64,000 bases of DNA, from the NCBI RefSeq assembly GCF_017355365.1, contig NZ_JADIJR010000002.1, positions 145,924-209,923 of the forward strand, read 5' to 3'. The number at the start of each line of letters is the position of its first letter. The stretch's first letter is position 1. The translations under genes were made by a program, and so were the position numbers. The notes under the pieces were generated by a model. The model ran no database searches and was not told the DNA's origin. It saw only the letters and a program-made list of their open reading frames with translations. The DNA is from Microbacterium sp. SD291 (GTDB taxonomy: Bacteria > Actinomycetota > Actinomycetes > Actinomycetales > Microbacteriaceae). This document shows, one piece after another, positions 16,101-25,306 of the stretch.

Positions 16101-17542
16101 CCCTCGCCGCGCCGCGCTTCGCGGCGCGCCCGGTGATCGAGACCAAGCCGCTGCGGCATCCCGATGTCGCGGATGCGGGGGTCATGGCCAAGCGCGGCTG
16201 GTGGCTGGTGGTGCTCAACGTCCTCGTGCCGGGTTCGGCGCAGGTGCTCGCCGGCAGCCGGAGGCTCGGCCGGTTCGGACTCGGGGCGACCCTGCTGGGC
16301 TGGTTCCTCGTGATCGTGGCGGGTGGCCTGGCGCTGTTCGCGCAGCCCGTGTTCCTGTGGATGACGGTCGGGGCCGGATGGTTCTCATCTGTGGTGCTCA
16401 CGGTCGTGCAGGCTCTGCTGATCGGCTATCTGGTGCTCTGGGCGGTGCTCACGTTCGACGCGCTGCGGCTCGTCCGCCTCGTGAAGGTCGGAGGCCTGTC
16501 GAAGCTCGCGATCCCGGTCGTCGCCCTGCTCCTGCTCGGCCTGATCGGCAGCGGCACCGCGTACGCGGCGACCTCCGTCGGCACCGCGCGCAGCACGATC
16601 AGCACGATCTTCGGCCAGAGCGGCCCGAGCGTCGAGCCGAGCGAGGGCTACTACAACATCCTCCTCCTCGGTGCCGACAGCGGCGAAGGCCGTGACTCCA
16701 TGCGGTTCGACAGCATCTCCGTCGTGTCCGTGAACGCCACAACGGGCGCCGTGACGATCACCGGGATCCCGCGCGAGCTGCCGAACGCGCCGTTCAGCGA
16801 AGGCAGCCCGATGCAGGAGCTGTATCCGAACGGATTCGAGGGGCAGAGCTCCGACACGTGCGGCTGGAACGCCTGGATGAATCACGTCCGCAACGCGGCC
16901 GAGAGCTGCCGGGAGGATGCGGGATCGGCGCTGTACCCGGACGCGGCGGCGCACGGCTCCGAACCGGGAATCGAGGCGACCAAGGATGCCGCGGAGGGCG
17001 TGCTCGGCATCAAGATCCCGTACTACGTGTTCGTCGACATGCACGGCTTCGCGGCGCTCGTCGACGCCCTCGGCGGGGTGGACATCAACGTCACCGAGCG
17101 CCTGCCGAAGGGCGGGGGGCCTGCGTACGACGGGCAGCCCGTCGACGACTGGGCGTTCGGCTGGATCGAGCCGGGCCAGCAGACCATGGACGGCGAGACC
17201 GCACAGTGGTACGCCCGCTCGCGGTACACCACGAGCGACTGGGATCGCATGAAGCGCCAGCGCGAGCTGCAGGAGGCGATCCTGGCGCAGTTCACGCCGC
17301 AGACCGTGCTCACCCGCTTCAACGAGGTCGCATCGGCCGGGACGGCGCTGATCAGTACCGACCTCCCGCAGGACAAGCTGCCGGAGTTCTTCGACCTGAT
17401 GACGAAGGCGAAGAAGCAGACGGTCGCGACCATCGAGCTGACGCCCGAGTTCGGAGTCGACGAGCACGAGCCCGGCTACGCGCACATCCACGACCTGATC
17501 GAGCAGACGCTGCACCCGCCGACCGAGACGCCGGCGCCGTGA
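16097..17542 (+). CDS. LytR-CpsA-Psr (LCP) family cell-wall glycopolymer ligase
   Basis: A 481-residue LCP protein. About four hydrophobic segments fill the first 170 residues ([32 protein letters not shown], then [14 protein letters not shown], then [13 protein letters not shown]). The extracytoplasmic LCP domain follows: [21 protein letters not shown], a conserved Arg in [21 protein letters not shown] and [22 protein letters not shown] enzymes move undecaprenyl-phosphate-linked wall polymers onto peptidoglycan. With the glycan genes around it, this is the best candidate for anchoring one of the polymers made here. The multi-pass N-terminus is longer than in single-pass LCPs but known in actinobacteria. 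Confidence 0.93.
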   Translation: MTLAAPRFAARPVIETKPLRHPDVADAGVMAKRGWWLVVLNVLVPGSAQVLAGSRRLGRFGLGATLLGWFLVIVAGGLALFAQPVFLWMTVGAGWFSSVVLTVVQALLIGYLVLWAVLTFDALRLVRLVKVGGLSKLAIPVVALLLLGLIGSGTAYAATSVGTARSTISTIFGQSGPSVEPSEGYYNILLLGADSGEGRDSMRFDSISVVSVNATTGAVTITGIPRELPNAPFSEGSPMQELYPNGFEGQSSDTCGWNAWMNHVRNAAESCREDAGSALYPDAAAHGSEPGIEATKDAAEGVLGIKIPYYVFVDMHGFAALVDALGGVDINVTERLPKGGGPAYDGQPVDDWAFGWIEPGQQTMDGETAQWYARSRYTTSDWDRMKRQRELQEAILAQFTPQTVLTRFNEVASAGTALISTDLPQDKLPEFFDLMTKAKKQTVATIELTPEFGVDEHEPGYAHIHDLIEQTLHPPTETPAP

Positions 17543-17599
17543 CGCTGCGGTTATGGTCCGCTCCCGGGTGGGTTCCCAGCCTGGGCCGGTGGCGCCGAT

Positions 17600-17605
17600 T
17601 ACCCT
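17600..17605 (+). promoter_or_regulatory. -10-like hexamer for GT4 gene
   Basis: TACCCT ends 6 nt before ATG 17612; predicted leaderless start. Confidence 0.5.
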
Positions 17606-17611
17606 GAGATC

Positions 17612-18685
17612 ATGAGTGCTCGGCTGCGTGTTGTCCTGGATCAGCTGATGCACGTCGTCGACGCGGATCAGGCCTCTGCGGCGCTCGATCTGGCCGCGGG
17701 GCTTGTCGCGACGGCGCCATCACGGTGCGAGGTCGAGGCGATCGTGCCTGCGGGTGCGTCGCCTTCGATGCCGGGTCTCGCAGACGTGCGCAGGCTGTCG
17801 CTGGCGCGGCGAGAGCTGGCCGCCGCCTGGCAGCTGGGCCTCGTCTCGGGTGTCGGCGGCGGCATGATCCACTCGGCGACGCTGATGGCGCCACTCGTGC
17901 GCCACGACAAGGTCCACGATCACGACCAGACGACGGTCACGCTGTGGACCCTGCGGCACTGGGAGGCGCCGGACGGGCTGTCCAAGTCCGCCGTGGCCTG
18001 GCACCGGGGGATGCTGCGCCGCGCCGTGAAGCATGCGGACGCGGTCGTCGTCCCCTCGCACGCCATGGCGGAGCGGCTGGCAGAGCTCACGAAGCTGGGG
18101 GAGCGCATCCGGGTGATCGCCGGGGCGGCGCCCGAGGGATTCGCCGTGCCGCTGGACGCTGTGGCCAGGCGACGGGCGCTCTCGCTCCCTGCGCGTTATG
18201 TCGTGCTGACCGGTGATGCGGGGGAGCTCGAAGCGGGATTCCGCGGCGCGCTCGCGGCCGGGGCGGATGCCGTGGTCCTCGACGCCCCGGAGGGCACGGA
18301 GCCGGGTCTCGCGGAGATCGCCTCCGCCGCGGGGCTGCCGGAGTCTCGCGCGCACGTGAGGGGCGTGCTGTCTGCGCAGGACAGGGCGGCCGTGCTGTCC
18401 GGCGCCGCCGTCTTCGTGGCGACGAGCGCTCTCCACGAGTGGCCGTGGCGTGCGGTCGAGGCGATGACGCTGGGTGTCCCGGTGGTGGCGGTCGACGGCG
18501 GTGTGCACCGCGATGTGATCGCCGACGGCGGGATGCTGGCGGCCGCGGAAGACATCCCGGATGCCGTCGCCGAGGCGGCGGGCGCGGGGGCGCGGCGGCT
18601 CAGCGTGCTCGGAGCCGACCGCTCGAGGGCGTTCTCGTGGACGGGTTCGGCCGAGCGCGTGTGGGGGCTGCACGCCGACCTGTGA
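17612..18685 (+). CDS. Family 4-type glycosyltransferase
   Basis: A 357-residue soluble GT-B enzyme. The first half has an HDHDQTTVTLWTLRHWEAP loop and a VVPSHAMAERL element marking the inter-domain junction. The second half has ADAVVLDAPEG, VFVATSALHEWPWRAVEAMTLGVPVVAVDGGVH, the usual donor-binding block with E in ...W.AVEAM. It likely adds one sugar to a polymer precursor in the cytoplasm; donor and acceptor are unknown. It stands alone between the LCP gene and the FG-GAP protein gene. Confidence 0.8.
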   Translation: MSARLRVVLDQLMHVVDADQASAALDLAAGLVATAPSRCEVEAIVPAGASPSMPGLADVRRLSLARRELAAAWQLGLVSGVGGGMIHSATLMAPLVRHDKVHDHDQTTVTLWTLRHWEAPDGLSKSAVAWHRGMLRRAVKHADAVVVPSHAMAERLAELTKLGERIRVIAGAAPEGFAVPLDAVARRRALSLPARYVVLTGDAGELEAGFRGALAAGADAVVLDAPEGTEPGLAEIASAAGLPESRAHVRGVLSAQDRAAVLSGAAVFVATSALHEWPWRAVEAMTLGVPVVAVDGGVHRDVIADGGMLAAAEDIPDAVAEAAGAGARRLSVLGADRSRAFSWTGSAERVWGLHADL

Positions 18686-18796
18686 GCCGCTGAGCAGTGG
18701 CTGTGTCTTTGCGCGACACGCCGTTTCTGTGCGGGCGATATTCAGCAACAGTGGCATCATCCTGCAACTTCAGTCACACTGGTCACATGTCTCGTC

Positions 18797-21241
18797 GTGC
18801 CCCCCCGCTCTCGAAACGCCCAGAGGCTGGCCCGTCTCCTCCTGACCTACGCCGCCGTCGCGGCGCTCGTGGTCGGTGTCTTCGCGCCGATTCCTGGCGC
18901 ATCGGCCTCTGCTTCTGTCGCCGGTGGTGCCCGCATCGCGGCCGATCCCGCGGCCTCCGGGATCGTGAAGACGACGCTCGCCGGCTTCAGCGCGGGCAAC
19001 ATCATCAGCGACGCGGTGTTCACGAACAAGAGCACGATGACCGAGGCGCAGATCCAGACCTTCTTCAACAGCAAGGTCCCGAAGTGCCTGGGCGGCTCCG
19101 ACAAGTACGGCCCCATCGTCTGTCTCAAGGACTTCAAGACCACTTCGGTCAACCGGCCGGCTGACGCCTACTGCAGCGGCTACACGGGCGCTGCCGACGA
19201 GTCGGCGGCGCGGATCATCCACCGGGTGGCGCAGGCCTGCAACATCAACCCGCAGGTGCTGATCGTCATGCTGCAGAAGGAGCAGGGCCTGGTCACCCAC
19301 ACGTGGCCGAGCGCCCCTCGGTACAGCGCCGCCCTCGGACAAGGATGTCCCGATGGCGGAGTCCCGTGCGATCCGAACTACGTCGGCTTCTTCCATCAGA
19401 TCTACGGCGCCGCTCGCCAGATGCAGATCTACATGGAAGGCAGGTGGTTCACCTATTACGCACCGGGCAAGACCTGGAACATCAGGTACAACCCCGAGAT
19501 CAGCTGCGGCTCCGCCCCCGTGTACGTGGCCAACAAGGCGACTGCCGCGCTGTTCTACTACACCCCCTACCAGCCGAATGCAGCCGCTCTCAGAGCGGGT
19601 TACGGTGAGGGCGACGCCTGCTCGGCGTACGGCAACCGGAACTTCTACAACTACTTCACTGATTGGTTCGGGTCTACGCAGGCTGTCGCGTCCGCTGCGC
19701 CTTCCCTGACATCTGTCAACACCTCTTCGTTCGTCGCCGGAGTGGACGCGGCGGGCAAGATCTGGGGCTATCCGTTCAACAAGGGAACGTGGGGTGCTCG
19801 TACGCAGATCGGCGCGACCGAAGTCGGCCTGAAGGCACTGCATGGGCTCGGAGACCTCGATGGGGACGGCAACCGCGACTTCGTAGCGGTGGGTCCGACC
19901 AATCGAATCTCGATCCTGAACGGGACAGGCACGACGAACCTCAGCGCGGGCGCCGAGGTGTCGCCTGCCGGTGGAGACGTTGTGCTCACAGCCGCCGCCG
20001 GTGACTTCTCCGGTGACGGTGTTCCGGATCTCTTCAGCACTAACGCCGCAGGCCAGCTCCTGCTCTGGCGTGGCGATGACCGCGGCGGATTCCGCGCACC
20101 GCTGATCATCGGCACCGGCTGGAGCGGGATGAACATGCTCATCGGCGGGACTGACTTCAACGGCGACGGTGCCACAGACCTCGTCGCCCGTGACCGTGCC
20201 GGATACCTTCGGCTCTACCTGGGAACGGGCCTCGGGAAATGGAAGGGCACCCAGCAGATCGGGATCGGATGGTCCCAGTTCGCCAAGGTCTTCACCCCGG
20301 GTGACTTCAACGGCGACGGTCGCGCCGATCTGCTCGCGGAGACCTCCACAGGAGTCCTGTCGCTCTATCCGGGTGCAGGAGACGGCTATCTGCGCTCCGG
20401 CACGAAGGTCGGTGTCGGCTGGAACATCCTCGCCGGCACCGGTGCAGCGGGGGCTGCCGCGGCGAAGCCACGTGCGTTCCTGCCCGGCGTGGGGGATCTC
20501 GACCGGTCGCAGGGCCGTGATGTCGTGGCCGTGACCGGGGCGGGCGCCCTCATGGCCTATGGCGGCAACGGAAGCGGCGGCTGGGCGGCCGCACGTACCG
20601 TCGGGCAGGGGTGGGCGTCCGGTGACGTGCTGCTGTCTCTCGGCGACTTCAGCGGCGACGGGAATGCCGACCTCGGACGGGTCAACGGTGCGGGTGATCT
20701 CCTCATGCTCCCCGGAAACGGAGCGGGCGGTTATGTCCAGCCGGTCGTCATCGGCCGGCAATGGGGTGACTTCGCCTGGCTCGTCGGCGGCATCGACTTC
20801 GATGGCGACCGCAGGGTCGACGTGTTGGCGCGAGCCTCCGACGGCAGGCTTCTGCTGTACCGCGGTGACGGCGAAGGCGGCTGGTCGGAGACCGGCATTC
20901 AGATTGGCAAGGGATGGGGTTCGTTCGTCTCGGCCACGAACGGCGGTGACTTCGACGGCGACGGCCGGGCGGATCTCGTCGCCCGGCACGGAGACGGGAC
21001 CCTCTGGCTGTACGCTTCATCGGGCGACGGCGCATGGCTGAGCTCTCACGTGATCGGTTGGGGCTGGAGCGGCATGCGGGACATCTTCAGCCCGGGGGAC
21101 TTCGACGGTGACGGCAGGATCGACGTGCTGGCGCGCGATCAGTCCGGTGTGATCTGGCTGTATCGCGGCGACGGCAAGGGCTCGTGGCGTGCGGTCTCGG
21201 CCATCGGACGCGGGTGGGCCAGCATGCTCAGCATTGGCTGA
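18797..21241 (+). CDS. Secreted FG-GAP/VCBS-repeat protein with N-terminal domain of unknown function
   Basis: An 814-residue exported protein. The signal peptide (RLARLLLTYAAVAALVVGVF, cleavage likely after ASASA) is followed by a domain at about 55-300 with several Cys pairs and an INPQVLIVMLQKEQGLV helix, faintly like lysozyme-type folds. About nine FG-GAP-type repeats then carry calcium-binding DxDGDG-like loops (for example GDFNGDGRADLL and GDFDGDGRIDVL), probably one beta-propeller. Two of the repeats are degenerate (GDLDRSQGRD, FDGDRRVD). It probably sits on the cell surface and may bind or trim glycan; location beside a polysaccharide exporter supports this. GTG 18797 is the first start in this frame; an ATG at 18787 lies out of frame across a run of seven C. 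Confidence 0.75.
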   Translation: MPPRSRNAQRLARLLLTYAAVAALVVGVFAPIPGASASASVAGGARIAADPAASGIVKTTLAGFSAGNIISDAVFTNKSTMTEAQIQTFFNSKVPKCLGGSDKYGPIVCLKDFKTTSVNRPADAYCSGYTGAADESAARIIHRVAQACNINPQVLIVMLQKEQGLVTHTWPSAPRYSAALGQGCPDGGVPCDPNYVGFFHQIYGAARQMQIYMEGRWFTYYAPGKTWNIRYNPEISCGSAPVYVANKATAALFYYTPYQPNAAALRAGYGEGDACSAYGNRNFYNYFTDWFGSTQAVASAAPSLTSVNTSSFVAGVDAAGKIWGYPFNKGTWGARTQIGATEVGLKALHGLGDLDGDGNRDFVAVGPTNRISILNGTGTTNLSAGAEVSPAGGDVVLTAAAGDFSGDGVPDLFSTNAAGQLLLWRGDDRGGFRAPLIIGTGWSGMNMLIGGTDFNGDGATDLVARDRAGYLRLYLGTGLGKWKGTQQIGIGWSQFAKVFTPGDFNGDGRADLLAETSTGVLSLYPGAGDGYLRSGTKVGVGWNILAGTGAAGAAAAKPRAFLPGVGDLDRSQGRDVVAVTGAGALMAYGGNGSGGWAAARTVGQGWASGDVLLSLGDFSGDGNADLGRVNGAGDLLMLPGNGAGGYVQPVVIGRQWGDFAWLVGGIDFDGDRRVDVLARASDGRLLLYRGDGEGGWSETGIQIGKGWGSFVSATNGGDFDGDGRADLVARHGDGTLWLYASSGDGAWLSSHVIGWGWSGMRDIFSPGDFDGDGRIDVLARDQSGVIWLYRGDGKGSWRAVSAIGRGWASMLSIG

Positions 21242-21301
21242 TCGCCGACCGCGACGCTCCGAGCGGTGGGTGTCACTCAGGTCGTGAGGTGACTGGGGCC
21301 G

Positions 21302-21307
21302 TAAGAT
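21302..21307 (+). promoter_or_regulatory. -10-like hexamer for first exporter operon
   Basis: TAAGAT lies 35 nt before ATG 21343, giving a short leader of about 28 nt, unlike the leaderless pattern of most other genes here. Confidence 0.4.
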
Positions 21308-21342
21308 ATCCGAGTACGCGATGGATCCGTCGTCGCGAATGA

Positions 21343-22257
21343 ATGAGTGGGCCCGTGACAGACACCCGTGAGCTTTTCGCCGGCGTCCCGCGCTCGGAGT
21401 TCGACACCCCCGGCACGAGTCGGGGACTGATCGACGTCGTGCGCTGGCGCTATCTCCTGTACCTCCTCGTGAAGACCGGGGTCACCACTCGGTACCGGAA
21501 TTCGGTTCTTGGCTGGACCTGGTCCTACGTGAGACCGGGAGCTCAGTTTCTCGTCTTCTGGATCGTGCTCGGACTCTTCCTGAGCCTGAACCGCGACATT
21601 CAGAACTATCCGGTCTACCTGTTCTCCGGCATCGTGGTGATCAACCTCTTCTCGGAGGCGTTCAAGAACGCGACGACGTCGATCGTGAACAACGCGGCAC
21701 TGGTCAGGAAGGTCTTCCTTCCCCGTCAGCTGTTCGCGGTGTCCGCGGTGCTCGTCGCCTTCATTCATTTCCTCCCGCAGCTCGCGCTGCTGCTCATCGT
21801 CTGTCTCTTCATGGGATGGCTCACGAGCATCACGATCCTTTCGATTCTCGCGGTGCTCGCGGGTATCGTCATCGTCTCGCTGTTCGCGCTCGGGATCGGG
21901 CTCTTCTTCGGTGCTCTCAACGTGCGGTTCCGTGACGCCGAGAACATCGTCGAGCTTCTTCTCCTGCTCGCGACGTGGGCGTCGCCGGTGCTCTACGCGT
22001 GGACGATGGTGCAGGACGCGATGGTCAAGCTCGGCTGGCCCGAGTGGCTGACCAATCTCTATCTCCTGAACCCGATCACCCAGGGCGTCGAGCTGTTCCA
22101 TTACGCGTTCTGGCGGCCGATCACGTCCACGACGATGGCGTTGCCGCCGGAACTCGCGTGGAACACCCTGTGGACCTTCGCGATCGCGGTCGGCACGCTC
22201 CTGCTCGGGCAGCTCGTGTTCCGGCGCCTCGAGGGAAGGTTCGCGCAAGACCTATGA
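21343..22257 (+). CDS. ABC-2 type polysaccharide exporter, permease subunit 1
   Basis: A 304-residue Wzm-like permease with six transmembrane segments. The start TRYRNSVLGWTWSYVRPGAQFLVFWIVLGLF is the family signature, and the C-terminal half has FRDAENIVELLLLLATWASPVLYAW. It forms the channel that exports a finished lipid-linked glycan, paired with the ATPase encoded 4 bp overlapping downstream. ATG 21343 is taken; GTG 21355 is an alternative. No clear ribosome site for either. Confidence 0.9.
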   Translation: MSGPVTDTRELFAGVPRSEFDTPGTSRGLIDVVRWRYLLYLLVKTGVTTRYRNSVLGWTWSYVRPGAQFLVFWIVLGLFLSLNRDIQNYPVYLFSGIVVINLFSEAFKNATTSIVNNAALVRKVFLPRQLFAVSAVLVAFIHFLPQLALLLIVCLFMGWLTSITILSILAVLAGIVIVSLFALGIGLFFGALNVRFRDAENIVELLLLLATWASPVLYAWTMVQDAMVKLGWPEWLTNLYLLNPITQGVELFHYAFWRPITSTTMALPPELAWNTLWTFAIAVGTLLLGQLVFRRLEGRFAQDL

Positions 22258-22991
22258 GCACTGCAACCCAGATGCGTCCGAGCATCATCGTCGAGGGTGT
22301 CCGCAAGATGTTCACGCTCAACCACGCACTGTCCTTCAAGGACACCGTGGTCGCCTGGATCCGGCGGCGGAAAACCTCAAGCACTTTCGAGGCTCTCAAG
22401 GGGCTCGACCTCGTGATCAACGAGGGTGAATCCGTGGCGATCCTCGGGCTCAACGGCTCAGGGAAGTCGACCCTCCTCAAGCTCATCTCGGGAGTGATGG
22501 AGCCCGATGACGGGCGCGTCCTGACCCGCGGCAGGGTCGCCGGTCTCATCGAGGTCGGTGCGGGCTTCCACCCTGAGCTCTCCGGACGGGAAAACGTCTT
22601 CCTGAACGCCGCGATCCTCGGCATGCAGCGCAGGGAAATCGAGGAGCGCTACGACGAGATCGTCGCCTTCAGTGAGATCGAGCCCTTCATCGACCAGGAG
22701 GTGAAGCATTACTCCTCTGGCATGTTCATGCGGCTCGCCTTCTCGGTCGCGATCCACGTCGAGCTCGACGTGCTCCTCGTCGATGAGATCCTCTCGGTCG
22801 GTGACGCTCCGTTCCGTGAGAAGTGCCGGCTCAAGTTCGAAGAGCTCATTGCGCACAAGAAAACCCTGGTCGTGGTCAGCCATGACATGGAAATGGTGCG
22901 CGGGCTCTGCACGCGAGGCGTGGTGATCAACAAGGGCGAGCTCGTCTACGACGGCGAGATCGAAGGCGCGATCGCGCTGGTCGACGAATGA
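22254..22991 (+). CDS. ABC-2 type polysaccharide exporter, ATPase subunit 1
   Basis: A 245-residue Wzt-like ATPase. Walker A is GLNGSGKST (65-73), signature YSSGMFMRLAFSV, Walker B VLLVDEILSVGD, and H-loop VVSHD. The FEALKGLDLVINEGESVAI opening and the VGDAPFREKC element are typical of the teichoic acid/O-antigen exporter class. It stops right after the nucleotide-binding domain and lacks the C-terminal carbohydrate-binding domain seen in long Wzt proteins, so chain length is probably not sensed through it. Start ATG 22254 overlaps the permease stop. Confidence 0.92.
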   Translation: MSTATQMRPSIIVEGVRKMFTLNHALSFKDTVVAWIRRRKTSSTFEALKGLDLVINEGESVAILGLNGSGKSTLLKLISGVMEPDDGRVLTRGRVAGLIEVGAGFHPELSGRENVFLNAAILGMQRREIEERYDEIVAFSEIEPFIDQEVKHYSSGMFMRLAFSVAIHVELDVLLVDEILSVGDAPFREKCRLKFEELIAHKKTLVVVSHDMEMVRGLCTRGVVINKGELVYDGEIEGAIALVDE

Positions 22992-24922
22992 TCTCGGAGT
23001 GGATCGCACACTCCGGCTCACTCGTGATCGCCTTGCTGGTGGTCTTCGGCCCGGGCATGCTGATCGGCGCCGCGATCCGGCTGCGCGGGCTCGCGCTCTG
23101 GGCGTTCGCCCCGGTGTCCGGTGTCGCAGTGGCCGGTTCGCTCGCCTTGGTCTATCCACTACTCGGCATCCGCTGGAATGCGGCGACCTTCGGAGCTGGC
23201 GTCGCAGTCCTCGCCGTCCTCGCACTCGCGCTCGCGAGTTGGACTTTCCCTGCTGTCTCCCGCCGCACCTGGCGTGGCGCAGCGATGCTGGGGGTCGCGC
23301 TGGTCGGCGGTGGGCTTCTCATCGCGTTGCGTCTGGTCTTCTACATCGGCCTGCCCGACGCGATCTCGCAGACCAACGACGCGGTGTTCCACCTGAACGC
23401 GCTGCGGTATATCGAGGAGACAGGTTCGGCGTCATCGCTGACACTCACCGGCGTGCTCGGCTCCCGCACCTTCTACCCCGGCGGCTGGCACGCACTGGTC
23501 TCCGTGATCGCGAATGCCAACGGGGGTGATGTCCCCCTCGCCGTGAACATGACGTCAGTCGTCATCGCGGCTGTCGTGTGGCCGGCCGGTCTGGCCTGGT
23601 TCGCCCGTGCGATATCCGGCGACCCCGCCCTCGCAGCCGTGACCGCTGCCCTCTCCGGAGCGATGCTCCACTTCCCGATGCTCATGCTGGAGTGGGGCGT
23701 GCTCTACCCGAACGCGCTGGCGCTGGCATTGCTTCCGGCGTCCCTCGCCGTCGTATGGAACGGTACAGCGGGATCCGGAGAACCCGGCAGATGGAAGGGG
23801 ATCATCCGGATCTCTGCGTTCGTCTTCCTGATACTCGCCGCACTCGGCATGGCGCAGCCTGTTGTGCTCCTCACTTGGATCCTGCTGATCGGCGTGCGGA
23901 TCGTCCTCCTCGTCGTCGACGAATCGGCCCAGCCGCGAGGTCGCAGACTCATCGCCATCGTCATCGTAGTCGCCGCCGTGGCTGTCGCCTGGGTCGCGAT
24001 GGCGAAGGTCGCCGGCGCTGCGCACTGGGAGCCGTACGGAAATTGGATGGAGGCGGTCAAGGAGCTCCTGCTGACCTCCCAGGTGGATCTTCCGCTGTCT
24101 CCCGCGATAACGGTCCTCGCCCTTCTCGGTGCGATCGTCGCCTGGCGGCGGGGCGGCTCTTTGCGGCAGATCACGATCGCCTGGGCGGCCCTGGCACTCC
24201 TCATGTTCGCGGCGACCTCCGTGGCGAACCCGCTGGTGCGCCGGTGGCTGCTCGGCCCCTGGTACGCCGACCCCTATCGCATCGCTGCGACGCTTCCGCT
24301 CGTGATGCTCCCGCTCGCCGCTCTGGGGCTCGTCTGGAGCGTGCGTCGGCTCGTCGCGATCTCGCGTCGCGGCGCCCGGCCCCGCGTCGAGGGCACTCTT
24401 GCGACGGCTGTCGCCCTGACTGCCGGGGCGGCGGCACTCGCTCTCTGGCCGGTACTGATGATGCCGTTGGCACCCGATCACGAGGTCGACGTCCAGTCGC
24501 GATATACGTCGAACCACGATTCCTATCTGTCCCCCGACGAGCGGCACCTTCTGCGCAGACTCGACGAGCTGGTGGAGCCGGGAGCGCTCATCATCGGCAA
24601 CCCCTCGACCGGCACGGGCTTCGGATACGCACTGAGCGGGGCGAATGTGTATCCCAGGAACTGGTCGCACCCTCGTGGCGACGCATGGGAGATCCTCGGC
24701 GAGCATCTCAGGGACGTGTCGAGGCAACCGCTCGTGTGCGAGGCGCTGGAACAGCTCGGCAGCCCGGAGTACGTGCTGGACTTCGGGCGTGGCGAGATGA
24801 CGGCGGGACGGTTCGTCCTGCTCGGGATGACAGACTTTGACGCTGCCGACGGGTTCGTGCTCGTTGCCGAGGAGGGCGACGCGAAGCTCTGGCGGATCAC
24901 AGCTTGCGACGCTGGAAGTTGA
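22988..24922 (+). CDS. Polytopic membrane protein, DUF6541-like
   Basis: A 644-residue protein with about 13 transmembrane segments up to residue 500 and a C-terminal extracytoplasmic domain with DERHLLRRLDELVEPGALIIGNP. The first large loop holds QTNDAVFHLNALRYIEETG, a position where GT-C type transferases carry catalytic acidic residues. DUF6541-like proteins are found in actinobacterial polysaccharide loci. A GT-C glycosyltransferase or polymerase role is inference. It overlaps the exporter ATPase gene by 4 bp, so it belongs to the same operon and presumably acts on the same polymer. Confidence 0.7.
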   Translation: MISEWIAHSGSLVIALLVVFGPGMLIGAAIRLRGLALWAFAPVSGVAVAGSLALVYPLLGIRWNAATFGAGVAVLAVLALALASWTFPAVSRRTWRGAAMLGVALVGGGLLIALRLVFYIGLPDAISQTNDAVFHLNALRYIEETGSASSLTLTGVLGSRTFYPGGWHALVSVIANANGGDVPLAVNMTSVVIAAVVWPAGLAWFARAISGDPALAAVTAALSGAMLHFPMLMLEWGVLYPNALALALLPASLAVVWNGTAGSGEPGRWKGIIRISAFVFLILAALGMAQPVVLLTWILLIGVRIVLLVVDESAQPRGRRLIAIVIVVAAVAVAWVAMAKVAGAAHWEPYGNWMEAVKELLLTSQVDLPLSPAITVLALLGAIVAWRRGGSLRQITIAWAALALLMFAATSVANPLVRRWLLGPWYADPYRIAATLPLVMLPLAALGLVWSVRRLVAISRRGARPRVEGTLATAVALTAGAAALALWPVLMMPLAPDHEVDVQSRYTSNHDSYLSPDERHLLRRLDELVEPGALIIGNPSTGTGFGYALSGANVYPRNWSHPRGDAWEILGEHLRDVSRQPLVCEALEQLGSPEYVLDFGRGEMTAGRFVLLGMTDFDAADGFVLVAEEGDAKLWRITACDAGS

Positions 24923-24940
24923 GCGCAGGCGTGACCGCGA

Positions 24941-25306
24941 TCAGGCGCGGTTGCTCGTCGAGTCGTCCTCGTGCTGCTCGGCCTCGAGCAATGCCAGCTT
25001 TCGAGCGAGCTGTGTCAGCTTCCGCTGCTGAGTGACGTTGCGGCGGTACTGGGTGTAAACGAAGGCCAGGAACATCACGACGAGGGCGTAGAGCAGCAGA
25101 TCGGTGCCGCGTCCGACGCCGATGAGGTTCGCGAGCCACGTCAACCACTGCGGGAAGAGGATCGAGAGCACGGCCACCACGACGAAGACACCGTAGAGCA
25201 GGCGGCGGATCGCGAGGTGGCTGTCGGCTCCTGTTCGGCGCATGAAGACGGCGCCGATCGCGACGATCGCGACGATGAGGACGATCTGGATCCACACGGG
25301 GTTCAC
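24941..25306 (-). CDS. DUF2304 small membrane protein
   Basis: A 121-residue protein with three transmembrane segments (about 5-21, 34-52, 67-86) and a charged coiled C-terminus (QQRKLTQLARKLALLEAEQ). DUF2304 genes commonly follow a GT2 gene, as here: its start overlaps the GT2 stop by 4 bp. It may anchor or assist that transferase, or flip its lipid product. No catalytic motif is seen. Confidence 0.85.
   Translation of the reverse strand: MNPVWIQIVLIVAIVAIGAVFMRRTGADSHLAIRRLLYGVFVVVAVLSILFPQWLTWLANLIGVGRGTDLLLYALVVMFLAFVYTQYRRNVTQQRKLTQLARKLALLEAEQHEDDSTSNRA

Noticed and set aside
18770..20989. Long open frame on the minus strand (over 700 codons) across the FG-GAP gene
   Set aside because: The plus-strand protein has a signal peptide and regular FG-GAP repeats. 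The antisense frame is a Arg/Asp/Val-rich composition artefact of high-GC third positions.
19840..21200. Regularly spaced repeats considered as a CRISPR array
   Set aside because: They are imperfect coding repeats (calcium-binding FG-GAP loops) inside a protein, with no constant DNA repeat or spacer structure.
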